From Luteibacter sp. OK325 (GTDB taxonomy: Bacteria > Pseudomonadota > Gammaproteobacteria > Xanthomonadales > Rhodanobacteraceae): a stretch of DNA of 64,000 nt. Of this stretch, positions 1 through 8,441 are shown one piece after another. The stretch lies in contig NZ_QAOX01000007.1 in NCBI RefSeq assembly GCF_003050935.1, positions 233,344 through 297,343 on the forward strand. Direction: 5' to 3'. The notes under the pieces are model-generated. The model did not search any database. It saw only the letters and a program-made list of their open reading frames with translations, and was not told the origin of the DNA. Position numbers and translations under genes: made by a program. Position 1 is the first letter of the stretch. Every line of letters begins with the position of its first letter.

Positions 1-162
1 AACGTCTGGCGCGATACGCACGACCTCGGCGCGCATGCGCGCATCGCGCGTCCACGGGGAATACATGTAGTGGTTCCACAAACCCCGACCCAGCAGCAGC
101 GCGAGGCAGACGACGGTGGCGGTGATACCAAGGCGAAGCAGGGACTGGAGCGCGGTCTTCAT
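1..162 (-). CDS. HlyD-family efflux adaptor (AaeA-like), N-terminal fragment
   Basis: Only the first 54 codons lie in the window; the gene runs off the left edge. The start is the ATG at 162. The peptide opens with a basic residue and one hydrophobic membrane anchor (about residues 5-26), followed by the sequence YMYSPWTRDARMRAEVVRIAP. That block is typical of the membrane-fusion subunits of aromatic-acid exporters of the AaeA/EmrA type, just before the first biotinyl-lipoyl domain. It lies 7 bases downstream of a DUF1656 gene and a FUSC gene on the same strand, the classic AaeX-AaeA-AaeB gene set. It should bridge the inner-membrane FUSC transporter to an outer-membrane channel. The substrate is unknown. 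Confidence 0.85.
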   Translation of the reverse strand, partial: MKTALQSLLRLGITATVVCLALLLGRGLWNHYMYSPWTRDARMRAEVVRIAPDV

Positions 163-169
163 AAGGTAC

Positions 170-370
170 TCAGGGGTAAAGCAGCAGGCCGATCGAGCCG
201 AACAGGCAGAAGAACAGGGCGACGCGGAACAGGGCGGGATGCCAGACGTGGCGGTACCAGCCGTAGCGACCGATCACCGTGTCGATCACCCACTGCATAA
301 CCAGGCAGCCGAGATACACGAGCAACAAGCCGGGCACGGTCGCGCCGGCGAATTCGATTTCACGCGGCAC
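170..370 (-). CDS. DUF1656 small membrane protein (AaeX-like)
   Basis: This 66-residue protein starts with GTG at 370, chosen because the family begins with a (M/V)PREIEFAG-like stretch and because this start overlaps the FUSC stop by 11 bases, suggesting translational coupling. Two hydrophobic segments (about 10-28 and 45-64) flank a charged loop with the family's WHPALFR motif; the protein ends in LLLYP. DUF1656/AaeX proteins always travel with FUSC and HlyD subunits of aromatic carboxylic acid efflux pumps, but their exact role is not established. A longer reading from an upstream ATG would add a proline- and serine-rich stretch unlike the family and is rejected. Confidence 0.85.
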   Translation of the reverse strand: MPREIEFAGATVPGLLLVYLGCLVMQWVIDTVIGRYGWYRHVWHPALFRVALFFCLFGSIGLLLYP

Positions 371-2477
371 GTTGTTGCTCCGGTGTGGTGACGATGAAAG
401 GGGCGAGGGCGGACTCGTCGTCGCGTAGCGCGGCGCGAAGTTGCAGCAGATGGCCCAGGGGTGCCCGACAGCACGCCTGTGCACGTGGCAGCGCCTGGGT
501 GGTCAGCATGATGGCGTGCCCGACGATTCGGCAGGCGTCCTGCCAGCGTCGGGTATCCGGCGCGTCATAGAGCCTGGCCAGCGCGTCGACGGCGCGTTGC
601 ATGATGTCCTTCAATGGCGGCGGCAGTTCGGCATGCTGCATGTCCTGGCGCAGCTCGATGACCGCGCGCACGCATTCATGGACAGCCAGGTCCCACGACA
701 ACAGGTGCCTCAGCTCGTCGCTGTCCGGCCTGGTGTGCTGGACGATCTGGTGGAGCAGGTCGCGATTGCTGCTTTCGGCGTGATAGAGCAAGCCCGCCAT
801 GGGCGACGAGGCAACGAACGTCACTTGCTGGCGTAGTTTGCGCAGCTGTCGGCGGCGCAGCCATTCCGTGCCGATGACCGTGGGGATGAGCATGAACGCG
901 ACGCCGCAGGCGACGACCCCGAACCACGAGCCGATCGCGTCGTTGAGGAACTGTTCGGGGTTGTAGACCATGGGGTTCTTCAGCGCGAGGATGCCCGCGA
1001 AGCTCATGACGTAACCGGTGCCCATGCCCGGCAAGGTCGCGTTCCGTGTCAGCAGATACGGGCCGATGAGCATCAAAGGCATGGAGGCCAGAATCAGCAT
1101 CATGAAGCCGTCGCTGCCCGGCATCAGGTAGAACGCCACGACGAAGGCCCCGCTCATGCCCAGTGCGTAACCTATCGAGATGTTGATCGCGGCGGACACG
1201 GGCGAAGGGGAAGTGGCCAGCAGGCCGCAAAAGTAGGACGCCGTGAGCAGCGCACTGGGGCCGGATGCCCAGCTCGTGTTGATCCAGAAGAGGCTCAGCA
1301 TCGATAGCGCAAGGAAGCCGCGTACGGTAGTGATCAAGGGTGCGACATAGTCGTTGGACCGTTTGAAGTCGACGTGCTCGATGCCATCTGGAAGGCGCCC
1401 CTGGGCTTTGCGCAGTCTCGCCTCAAGCATCGTCAGGTCGTGCAGTTCGCTGGCGAAGCGGCGGATCAGCGTAGCGCCGCTATCGAACTCCATCTGCAGG
1501 TCCGCGTCATCACGAAACGCTTCACGCAGCTCGGCGGCCAGCATCGGTAGCTCCGCCTCGCAGGCAGCCACCCGGTCAGCCAGGATTCTCGGTTCGAGGT
1601 GCTGTGACGTCGGTGCCGTGAGCGCATTGCTTACAGGGGCGTAGAGACGGATGAGCGCTTCCGCCGCGCCGGGATGGCTCTGTCGCTGCAGCCGGTCGAT
1701 CAGGTGATATAGCGACTGGAACGTGGTGGCCGCGGACATGTAGCGGAGGTTGTGCAATTGCATGCGGCTGCTTCGTGCGCGTGTTTCCGGGTCTTCAAAG
1801 ATGACCGATGAGCGGAGATCCTCGATCTGGACCGCCGAACGGACGAAGCGCAGGTGCGCGTGTTCCATGTGCGCACGTGGCGTCGAACCAAGCCGTGTGC
1901 CGCCGGCCATGGCCATGAATTGCTCGAAGTGCTCGCGCCTGCGTCGTTGGAGCACATCAACGAGACGATCGGGAAAGATCACGTCGCTGACGACGCCCGC
2001 CACGATGACACCCAGCAGCACCTCGCTCACGCGCATCATGGCGCCGTCGAACACGCTGGTGGGATCACTGATCGCCGGGAGCGCAACAATGGCCGCGGTG
2101 TATCCCGACAGCACGAATCCGTAGGACATGAAGTTGCGGTACTTCATCGCACCGCCCGCGCACCCGGCGACCCATAGCGACAATGCCAGCAGGAACAGTT
2201 CCCGCTGCTGCGGAAACGCTGCGATCAACAACAGGGCGCAGAGGCTTCCAGCTACATTACCGATCGCTCGATAGAAGCCTTTCGCTCGTACCATGCCGCT
2301 TTGCGGATGCATCACCAGCGCTACGGTGACCATGGCCGTCGCCGGTTGTTCCAGCTGAAGCAGCATCGCCAGCCAGGCCGCGATATAGAACGCTAGCAGG
2401 CACTTGAACACGAAGATCCAGGCCTGCCGTTCTCCCACGAGAAAGTCGGCAAGCCAGGGTTTGTTTATGGCGATCAA
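360..2477 (-). CDS. FUSC family aromatic acid exporter, inner-membrane subunit (AaeB-like)
   Basis: The 705-residue protein has two blocks of membrane segments (about residues 20-170 and 365-530), each followed by a cytoplasmic helical domain, the FUSC/AaeB architecture. The family exports aromatic carboxylates, dyes or other toxic organics by proton motive force together with an HlyD adaptor. The start is taken as TTG at 2477, because a GGGGGGA Shine-Dalgarno-like run sits about 7 bases upstream and no in-frame ATG occurs before the first membrane segment. It is the first gene of a three-gene operon with DUF1656 and the HlyD adaptor. No outer-membrane factor is visible here; it may lie beyond the left edge. 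Confidence 0.9.
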   Translation of the reverse strand: MIAINKPWLADFLVGERQAWIFVFKCLLAFYIAAWLAMLLQLEQPATAMVTVALVMHPQSGMVRAKGFYRAIGNVAGSLCALLLIAAFPQQRELFLLALSLWVAGCAGGAMKYRNFMSYGFVLSGYTAAIVALPAISDPTSVFDGAMMRVSEVLLGVIVAGVVSDVIFPDRLVDVLQRRRREHFEQFMAMAGGTRLGSTPRAHMEHAHLRFVRSAVQIEDLRSSVIFEDPETRARSSRMQLHNLRYMSAATTFQSLYHLIDRLQRQSHPGAAEALIRLYAPVSNALTAPTSQHLEPRILADRVAACEAELPMLAAELREAFRDDADLQMEFDSGATLIRRFASELHDLTMLEARLRKAQGRLPDGIEHVDFKRSNDYVAPLITTVRGFLALSMLSLFWINTSWASGPSALLTASYFCGLLATSPSPVSAAINISIGYALGMSGAFVVAFYLMPGSDGFMMLILASMPLMLIGPYLLTRNATLPGMGTGYVMSFAGILALKNPMVYNPEQFLNDAIGSWFGVVACGVAFMLIPTVIGTEWLRRRQLRKLRQQVTFVASSPMAGLLYHAESSNRDLLHQIVQHTRPDSDELRHLLSWDLAVHECVRAVIELRQDMQHAELPPPLKDIMQRAVDALARLYDAPDTRRWQDACRIVGHAIMLTTQALPRAQACCRAPLGHLLQLRAALRDDESALAPFIVTTPEQQRAA

Positions 2478-2512
2478 CGCCGTCCCCCCATGAGTGATCG
2501 AAAAGCCGCGTT

Positions 2513-3049
2513 TCAGCTCTGGATGTGGACCAGCTGGGCGGGGCTTCCGTCGATTCCGATAAGCATCAGGTTCTTCAGGCGGTCGATCTGGCGAGGGAGA
2601 TCCTCGATGTTGCTCTTGTCGGGATCGACCCGTGTGCGCGATGACGCCACCAGGCGCGTTCCATCGCAGAGCGACATGGTCAGTGCAAACGACGTGCTGG
2701 AGGCTGTACTGGCCAGGGCGGAGGCTGGCGTTTCGCAGTAGGCGTCGCCTGCAGGAGATGTATCACCGCCCGCATCCACGACCAGGCGCGCGGCAGGATG
2801 GTCGGCAGGCTCGCGCACTGGTAGAGCACGCGGGAAGGCCTGCGCGATCTGTTCGTGGGTGAGGTTCGGGAGCTGACCGCGAACTTCGACCGGCAGGGTC
2901 GGCAGCGCGTGCTCCCAGCGATAGACGGTGTCGTCGGCCGTTGTCCATCGTGCGTCGGTGGTCGCGTGGCAGCCGGCTAACAGTGTCGTCGCGAGCAGCG
3001 CACATGCAACGAGAAGGGTGGGACGTGAGAGGGGAACTGAGGTTTTCAT
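2513..3049 (-). CDS. Putative lipoprotein of unknown function
   Basis: The ATG at 3049 gives 178 residues with a short basic start, a hydrophobic stretch and a lipobox LLAGC with the lipidated cysteine at about residue 26, so the mature protein should be anchored in a membrane facing the periplasm. The rest is soluble and unrecognised; it has a repeated mention of 'LP' and a C-terminal segment DRLKNLMLIGIDG. It lies upstream of the FUSC operon on the same strand with a 35-base gap, so it may be cotranscribed as an accessory component. No enzymatic motif is visible. An upstream in-frame start would put 21 residues before the signal peptide and is unlikely. Confidence 0.65.
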   Translation of the reverse strand: MKTSVPLSRPTLLVACALLATTLLAGCHATTDARWTTADDTVYRWEHALPTLPVEVRGQLPNLTHEQIAQAFPRALPVREPADHPAARLVVDAGGDTSPAGDAYCETPASALASTASSTSFALTMSLCDGTRLVASSRTRVDPDKSNIEDLPRQIDRLKNLMLIGIDGSPAQLVHIQS

Positions 3050-3161
3050 GGAAGGGTACTGAGGCAGTTGCGATGCGACAGTGTCTGCCCCTGCTCGCGC
3101 CCGATATACCACCCCAGACGACCTTCATCCGGGCCTGCCCGTCCCCAATGCCGTACGTCGG

Positions 3162-4073
3162 TTACGTCTCCCAGGGCGCGCCGGATTCCCAGCGCTGGGC
3201 GAGAATATCGATGAAGGCCCGCGTTCGCGGCGCCAGGTGCTGCCTGCTCGGGTAGACCAGCCGAATGGGATCGGGCGGTGGTCGATGCACACGCAAAACT
3301 TCGACAAGCGTTCCCGCGCGCAACTCGTCGGCGAGAATATAGTTCGGCAGGAAAGTCAGGCCGAATCCTGCCAGGGCCATTTCGCGCATCACCTCGTAAC
3401 TGTCGATGTCCAGGCGCGCTGGCCCTTCATAGGCATGCGGCACGTCGTCCGTGTAGAGGCGCCAGGGCCGCGGTTGTTCACCGACGGCGTACATGATCGT
3501 GTCGTGGCCGGCCAGGTCGCGTGGCGTTTGTGGGATGCCGCGCCTGGCCAGGTAATCCGGCGACGCGCATACGACGAACTGCCGCCACGCCACGGTACGC
3601 GTCAGCATCTGCGAATCTTCCTTGGGTGCGCCGATGCGTATCGCCAGGTCGAAACCATCCTCGACCAGGTCGACGAAGCGGTCGGTGAACCAGAGTTCCG
3701 CGCGAAGTGCAGGCCACTCGTTGAGATACGCATTGAGCACGGGCAGCACGTGACGCTGCCCGAACGTCGGTGGCATCAGGAACTTGAGCGTACCGGTCGG
3801 CTGGTTACGACGCAGTGCCATGGTGGCGTCGACGTCTTCCAGCTCGTCCAGGATTTGACACCAGCGCGCATAGACGACGGCACCTTCGTCGGTCAGGCTC
3901 AGCTTGCGCGTGGTGCGGTTAAGCAGGCGCAGACCCAGTTGGGTTTCCAGGCGCACGATGCTCTTGCCGACGGCAGAGCGGGTCAGTTCGAGTGAATTCG
4001 TGGCGGCGGTGATGCTTCCCGCTTTCACCACGGCGACGAAGGCCGCGATATCGCCGAATCGATGAGGTTTCAC
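3162..4073 (-). CDS. LysR-type transcriptional regulator
   Basis: A 303-residue protein of normal LysR length. Residues 1-60 form the winged helix-turn-helix with the SITAATNSLELTRSAVGKSI recognition region; residues about 90-300 form the periplasmic-binding-protein-like effector domain. The helix-turn-helix (RLETQLGLRLLNRTTRKLSLT) and the FVVCASPDYLARRG segment are typical of the large CrgA/DsdC-like branch. It is transcribed the same way as the SDR gene upstream (94-base gap) and the lipoprotein/FUSC genes downstream. It could regulate the exporter operon, as AaeR does in E. coli, but the arrangement here is co-directional rather than divergent, so the target is uncertain. Confidence 0.9.
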   Translation of the reverse strand: MKPHRFGDIAAFVAVVKAGSITAATNSLELTRSAVGKSIVRLETQLGLRLLNRTTRKLSLTDEGAVVYARWCQILDELEDVDATMALRRNQPTGTLKFLMPPTFGQRHVLPVLNAYLNEWPALRAELWFTDRFVDLVEDGFDLAIRIGAPKEDSQMLTRTVAWRQFVVCASPDYLARRGIPQTPRDLAGHDTIMYAVGEQPRPWRLYTDDVPHAYEGPARLDIDSYEVMREMALAGFGLTFLPNYILADELRAGTLVEVLRVHRPPPDPIRLVYPSRQHLAPRTRAFIDILAQRWESGAPWET

Positions 4074-4166
4074 GAAGTCGCCTTGCGCTATACCAAGGCG
4101 ATGTTATCAGGCTTCACGTGCGCCAAGAGCCGGATAGGGCTCCTGGCGCGACGTGTCGGAACGCTG

Positions 4167-4967
4167 TTACGCCTTCAGATAACGTGGAGCAGGCGTACCC
4201 GTCTGCGTGGCGGCGAACAGGGAGGCGCGGGCCGTGTCGTAGGTGGTCCACAGGCCTTCGTCGGCAACCGACGGCCAGGTGACGGTCTCGCCGTTGTCCA
4301 GGCCGGTGAGCGAAGCGTCCACCATGTCTTCGGCGCTCATGATGGACTCCTGGCGCAGCGCGGACAGCGGGATGCCGGAAACCTCTTCCGACCAGATCTC
4401 GGTGGCCGTGGAGGCGGGAAGGACCAGCTGTACCTTGACGCCGGTGTCGGCGAGCTCGGCCTGCAGGCCGCGGGTGAAGGCGAGGACATACGCCTTCGTG
4501 CCGCTGTAGACGGCGCTGATCGGCAGGGAATGCACCGCGAGCACCGAGGCTACGTTAATGATGGTGCCTTCGTTGCGCGCCACGAGCTCCGGCAACACTG
4601 CCTGCGTCAGGCGGGTGAGGGCGGTGACGTTCAGGGCCACCTGCGAATGCGCGTCGGCGACCGAAGTGTCCTTCAACGACCGGAGCCGTGCGAGGCCCGC
4701 GTTATTGACCAGCATATGTACGCTGCTGTCGCTGGCGAGGATGGCTTCCACCCTGGCGACGTCGGCATCTTTCTCGAGGTCGGCCGCCACCACGCGCACA
4801 TCGACGCCATGGGCTTTGGTGAGCTGTTCGGCAAGCGTGGCGAGGCGATCCGCGCGACGCGCCACGAGGACCAGATCGTAGCCGCGAGCGGCCAGGCGCT
4901 GGGCGTAGACCGCGCCGATGCCGGAGGAAGCACCCGTGACGACGGCGGTTTTCCTGGAAGAGGACAT
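4167..4967 (-). CDS. Short-chain dehydrogenase/reductase
   Basis: The 266-residue protein shows the classical SDR pattern: TGASSGIG cofactor motif at residues 11-18, NNAG near 88, and a Tyr-Lys pair in YSGTKAYVLAF near 155. It should use NAD(P)H on a small carbonyl or alcohol; the substrate cannot be told from sequence. It is divergent from a MarR regulator at 5081, and the gap holds repeated palindromic sites, so it is very probably the regulated target. The C-terminal part (SMSAEDMVDASLTGL) resembles the DltE/YqjQ-type group of uncharacterised SDRs. Length and motifs are intact. Confidence 0.9.
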   Translation of the reverse strand: MSSSRKTAVVTGASSGIGAVYAQRLAARGYDLVLVARRADRLATLAEQLTKAHGVDVRVVAADLEKDADVARVEAILASDSSVHMLVNNAGLARLRSLKDTSVADAHSQVALNVTALTRLTQAVLPELVARNEGTIINVASVLAVHSLPISAVYSGTKAYVLAFTRGLQAELADTGVKVQLVLPASTATEIWSEEVSGIPLSALRQESIMSAEDMVDASLTGLDNGETVTWPSVADEGLWTTYDTARASLFAATQTGTPAPRYLKA

Positions 4968-4990
4968 GGTTCGATACTCCGTGCTTTAGG

Positions 4991-5067
4991 TTGAGGGCTC
5001 AAGTAATAAGTTGAGGGCTCAACTGTATAGTGATAAGCTCACGCCTTGTCAATGGTTCAGTGCTCAA
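4991..5067. promoter_or_regulatory. Repeated palindromic operators between SDR and MarR genes
   Basis: Two identical copies of TTGAGGGCTCAA lie at 4991-5002 and 5011-5022, exactly 20 bp apart (about two helical turns), and a diverged copy TTCAGTGCTCAA lies at 5056-5067. The core TTGAG-N2-CTCAA is a perfect dyad. Their position between the divergent SDR and MarR genes fits autoregulatory MarR operators that also control the SDR. The spacing is observed; the binding protein is inferred. Confidence 0.75.
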
Positions 5068-5080
5068 CCATCCTTACGCC

Positions 5081-5620
5081 ATGGCGAAAACCTCCAAAAA
5101 AGCGAGTGCGCAAGCAAACATGGCCGACAAGGCGGCGGCGGACGCGAGCGCCTTCCTGGCCATGGCCTGCACGAACACGGCTTTGCGGCGGGCCGCGCGA
5201 CGCCTGGGCAACCTTTACGACGACGCGCTGGCTCCGGTCGGCCTGAAGGCGACCCAGATCGGCCTGCTCGCGGACATCGAACGCCTGTCCGCCGCGGACG
5301 GCGGGCGGTCGCCCACGTTGCAGGATCTGGCGACGAAACTCGTGCTGCAGATTTCCGCAGTGACGCACGCGTTGAGGCCGCTGGTCAGGGACGGACTGAT
5401 CGTACTGTCGCCAGATAAGGAGGACAGGCGTGCGAAGCGCGCCGCCCTGACTCCCGAAGGCGCGGCTCTGCTGCATCGGGCGCTCCATCTCTGGGCCGCG
5501 GCGAATCGCCAGGTTGAAGACGTGCTGGGCAGCGAATCCGCGACTGCGCTGCGGACGCTCGCCGACTATGTGTCGTCCGACGAATTTCTCGTTGCCTATG
5601 GCACTCCGAATTCGTCCTGA
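5081..5620 (+). CDS. MarR-family transcriptional regulator
   Basis: The ATG at 5081 gives 179 residues. A lysine- and alanine-rich tail of about 30 residues precedes a MarR winged helix (about 40-170): a dimerisation helix, then PTLQDLATKLVLQISAVTHALRPLVRDGLI as the recognition helix and the basic wing SPDKEDRRAKRAALT. A GTG at 5030 is also in frame but would place the third operator copy inside the coding region, so the ATG is preferred. The gene is divergent from an SDR at 4967. MarR repressors of this kind typically sense phenolics, quinones or oxidants through ligand binding or cysteine oxidation; one Cys is seen in the N-terminal helix (MACTNTALRRA). Confidence 0.88.
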   Translation: MAKTSKKASAQANMADKAAADASAFLAMACTNTALRRAARRLGNLYDDALAPVGLKATQIGLLADIERLSAADGGRSPTLQDLATKLVLQISAVTHALRPLVRDGLIVLSPDKEDRRAKRAALTPEGAALLHRALHLWAAANRQVEDVLGSESATALRTLADYVSSDEFLVAYGTPNSS

Positions 5621-5731
5621 TGGCGGCGTTGTAAATATGCTGTAAAATAAGCATGAGAATCTTCTGGGGTAGCGAAGACGCGCATGATTTCGTGCGATTT
5701 TCCGCATTAAAAAACTAATTTCGCAACGTTC

Positions 5732-5760
5732 GCCCGGTCATCGTTGACTGGGCTTTTTTA
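5732..5760 (+). terminator. Rho-independent terminator after the MarR gene
   Basis: GCCCGGTCA-TCGT-TGACTGGGC followed by TTTTTT forms a 9-bp stem (one mismatch) with a tetraloop and U-tract. It lies about 110 bases after the MarR stop and 150 bases before the TonB receptor start, separating the two transcription units. The rest of the 5621-5909 gap shows no clear feature. Confidence 0.8.
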
Positions 5761-5909
5761 TGCCTAGGGAAAGCGTGTGAACTTGCGTGTTCCAGCAAGT
5801 ACTACGCAGCAATGACAGCAGAAATCGCACGAGCCTTCGACTATCGAAAGATAGTGTCGAGCGGGGAAGTGTGGACAACGATTCAACCCTTGTAACTCAG
5901 GAAACTCCA

Positions 5910-8324
5910 GTGAAAAGAAACCATCTCTCCATGGCGATCGCCGTCGTCTTTTCGATGACCGCAGCTTCGGTCTGGGCACAGGATGCAACGGGCCAGTCCG
6001 AGAATTCGGCCACCGCGCCGACCGCTCAGCGCAGCGCGTCGAGCACCTCGAACACGACGACTTCCAACGACACCCGTCGCGTGCAGCAGATGAGCGGCGT
6101 ACAGGTCCAGGCGGAGAGCCTCAACCTGGGCGCCGGCCTCATGTCGGTGCAGACGGCCGCCAAGGCGGTTTCCACGATCACCCGCGAGGCCATCGTCAAG
6201 GCGTCGCCAGGCGCAAACTTCACCCAGATGATCAGTACGATCCCGGGCGTGAATGCCGCGACGGACGATGTCACCGGCCTGGCCAACGGCCACTACTCGA
6301 TCCGCGGCTTCGACTCGTCGGACATCGGCATGACGCTCAACGGCGCGCCGATCACCGATTCGGGCAGCTATTCCGTTTACGCGACCGAATACGGCGATAG
6401 CGAGAACATGGGCGATATCACGGTGCTGCAGGGCATTCCGGACATCGACATGCCCGATTCCGGCGCCAGCGGCGGTCACATCGGCTGGGCGACGATCGAT
6501 CCTTCGCACAAGGCTGGCGTGGACTTTACCCAGAGCCTGGGCAGCAACGATTACCGCCGCACTTTCATCCGCCTCAACACGGGCGACACCGGTCCGGTGC
6601 GTTCGTGGATCTCGTACTCGCGCAATACCGCCGACAAGTGGCGCGGCCCGGGCGACATGGAAGTGACGAAGGTTGACGGCAAGTCCGTCTGGACGATCGA
6701 CGACAACAATTCGATCAGCGCTTCGCTGCAGTACAACCGCGAAAACAACATCAACTACCGTTCGCTGACCAAGGCGCAGGTGGCCCAGAACGGTTACCAC
6801 TACGACTATCTCAATACCTGGATGCCGGGTAGCTCGACCGCAGCTATCAACAACAACACGTACTACTACGGCCTGCGTACCAATCCGTTCAAGAGCTACC
6901 TGGCCAGCCTCGATGGCGAGTTCAAGTTCAGCGACAGCCTGCGCCTCTCCGTCGTGCCTTACATCTGGTACGGCAATGGCGGCGGCGGCGCCGGCGCTAC
7001 GGTGAGCGAGAGCCCGACGGGTGCGGACCGCTTCGGCTTCGCCAACCAGGACGTCAACAATAACGGTGTCGTCTCCGCCAACGACAAGGGCGTGGTCTAT
7101 TCTTACTCGGCCGCGCTGACCTATCGTCCGGGCATCATCGCCAAGTTCAACCAGGATCTGGACCAGGACAACAGCCTCGAGTACGGCGTGTGGTATGAGC
7201 GTTCGCGGAAGAGCCAGTCGGACCTCTACGGCCTGGTGAACGGCGAGGGCACGCCGGCTTCGATCTGGGGCGACGACAGCTTCGTGACCTACCCGGGCAG
7301 CGGCCTGGGCCAGAAGGTCTACAACGAATACACCACCACCGAGATCAAGAAGGGTTTCGTCACCGACAACTGGACGCCGAATGACTTCTGGACGTTCACC
7401 GCGGGCGTGAGCTACCTGTGGACGAATCGCACGGGCTTCGCACAGGAGTACCCGGGCTCGATCGCCGGTGCCGTCACCAAGCAGCAGTTCACCACCGACG
7501 TGGACAAGAACTGGCACAAGGTGCTGCCGACCGCGGGCATCAAGTTCCAGATGGACGAGCGCAACCAGTTCTACATCGGTAGCGGCAAGACCTTCCGCGC
7601 GCCGCCGAACACGGTGCTCCTGCTCAACGCATTGGCTAGCCAGCAGGCTGCCAATGCACCGGAAACGGCGTGGAATACGGACCTTGGCTGGCGTTTCTAC
7701 GGCGACGCGCTCTCGGTCAGTGCCGACGTCTACCGCAGCAACTACAACAACAAGCAGGAAAGTGCGTTCGACGACACGACGGGCTACACGTACTACACGT
7801 CGGTCAAGCGCATGCACATGCAGGGTTTCAGTTCCGAAGCCAGCTACAAGCTGAGCACGGACTGGACAGCGTACGCGTCGTACAGCTACACGCAGGCCAA
7901 GATCGTCGGCAGCATCGACGGCGGTGGCGACGGTATCTATCCGACCAATGGCAAGACCATGCCCGATACGGCGCGCAACATCGGTAACGTGAGCATCGGT
8001 TATGACGACAGCGCGCATGTGTGGGCCACGTTGACCGGTCGCATCAGCAGCTCGCTGTACGGCGACTATCTCAACACCGAGCGTGTCGGCGGCTTCGCCC
8101 AGTTCGACTTCTCCGCCGGCTATCGTTTCGGCGACTGGGATGCGTTGAAGACGCCGTATATCAAGGTCAACGTGACCAACCTGGCCGATCGCAAGGCGTT
8201 CTCGTATGTCAGCTCGGCGCAGTTCCTGGCCACCACGCAGGGTTCGCTCTATACCAGCTCGCCGACTTACGGCCTGCTGCAGCCGCGGGCGTTCATGGTG
8301 ACGTTCGGGGCGTCGTTTAACTAA
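5910..8324 (+). CDS. TonB-dependent outer-membrane receptor
   Basis: The GTG at 5910, with an AGGAAA ribosome-binding site about 7 bases upstream, gives 804 residues and places a clean signal peptide (KRNHLSMAIAVVFSMTAASVWAQ) at the N-terminus. After a Ser/Thr-rich linker, a plug domain (about 55-170) has the usual MISTIPGVNA and YSIRGFDSSDIGMTLNG motifs, then a 22-strand barrel alternating with aromatic strands and ends in VTFGASFN. Such receptors import siderophores, cobalamin, sugars or other nutrients using TonB energy. No transporter, regulator or catabolic neighbour indicates a substrate. An upstream in-frame ATG at 5787 would precede the signal sequence by 41 polar residues and is rejected. 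Confidence 0.92.
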   Translation: MKRNHLSMAIAVVFSMTAASVWAQDATGQSENSATAPTAQRSASSTSNTTTSNDTRRVQQMSGVQVQAESLNLGAGLMSVQTAAKAVSTITREAIVKASPGANFTQMISTIPGVNAATDDVTGLANGHYSIRGFDSSDIGMTLNGAPITDSGSYSVYATEYGDSENMGDITVLQGIPDIDMPDSGASGGHIGWATIDPSHKAGVDFTQSLGSNDYRRTFIRLNTGDTGPVRSWISYSRNTADKWRGPGDMEVTKVDGKSVWTIDDNNSISASLQYNRENNINYRSLTKAQVAQNGYHYDYLNTWMPGSSTAAINNNTYYYGLRTNPFKSYLASLDGEFKFSDSLRLSVVPYIWYGNGGGGAGATVSESPTGADRFGFANQDVNNNGVVSANDKGVVYSYSAALTYRPGIIAKFNQDLDQDNSLEYGVWYERSRKSQSDLYGLVNGEGTPASIWGDDSFVTYPGSGLGQKVYNEYTTTEIKKGFVTDNWTPNDFWTFTAGVSYLWTNRTGFAQEYPGSIAGAVTKQQFTTDVDKNWHKVLPTAGIKFQMDERNQFYIGSGKTFRAPPNTVLLLNALASQQAANAPETAWNTDLGWRFYGDALSVSADVYRSNYNNKQESAFDDTTGYTYYTSVKRMHMQGFSSEASYKLSTDWTAYASYSYTQAKIVGSIDGGGDGIYPTNGKTMPDTARNIGNVSIGYDDSAHVWATLTGRISSSLYGDYLNTERVGGFAQFDFSAGYRFGDWDALKTPYIKVNVTNLADRKAFSYVSSAQFLATTQGSLYTSSPTYGLLQPRAFMVTFGASFN

Positions 8325-8333
8325 ACCGGTTTG

Positions 8334-8422
8334 TGTGGGAGCCGCTTCAGCGGCGATGGGGTTCGCGGTAACCCGGCTATCGCCGATGAATCGGCTCCCA
8401 CATGATGAATCGGCTCCCACAT
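8334..8422. repeat. REP-like palindrome cluster (C-type + A-type units)
   Basis: One unit TGTGGGAGCCGCTTCAGCGGCGAT on the plus strand, a short spacer with GGTTCGCGGTAACCCGG, then an inverted A-type unit ATCGCCGATGAATCGGCTCCCACA and a truncated third copy. It sits between the convergent ends of the TonB receptor and an SDR. Confidence 0.9.
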
Positions 8423-8441
8423 AGAGCAGGGCAGGAAGGGA

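Noticed and set aside
5883..8420. An 845-codon minus-strand open frame opposite the TonB receptor
   Set aside because: Fully antisense to a receptor with all TonB/plug/barrel features; composition is Arg/Ala/Val-rich without motifs.
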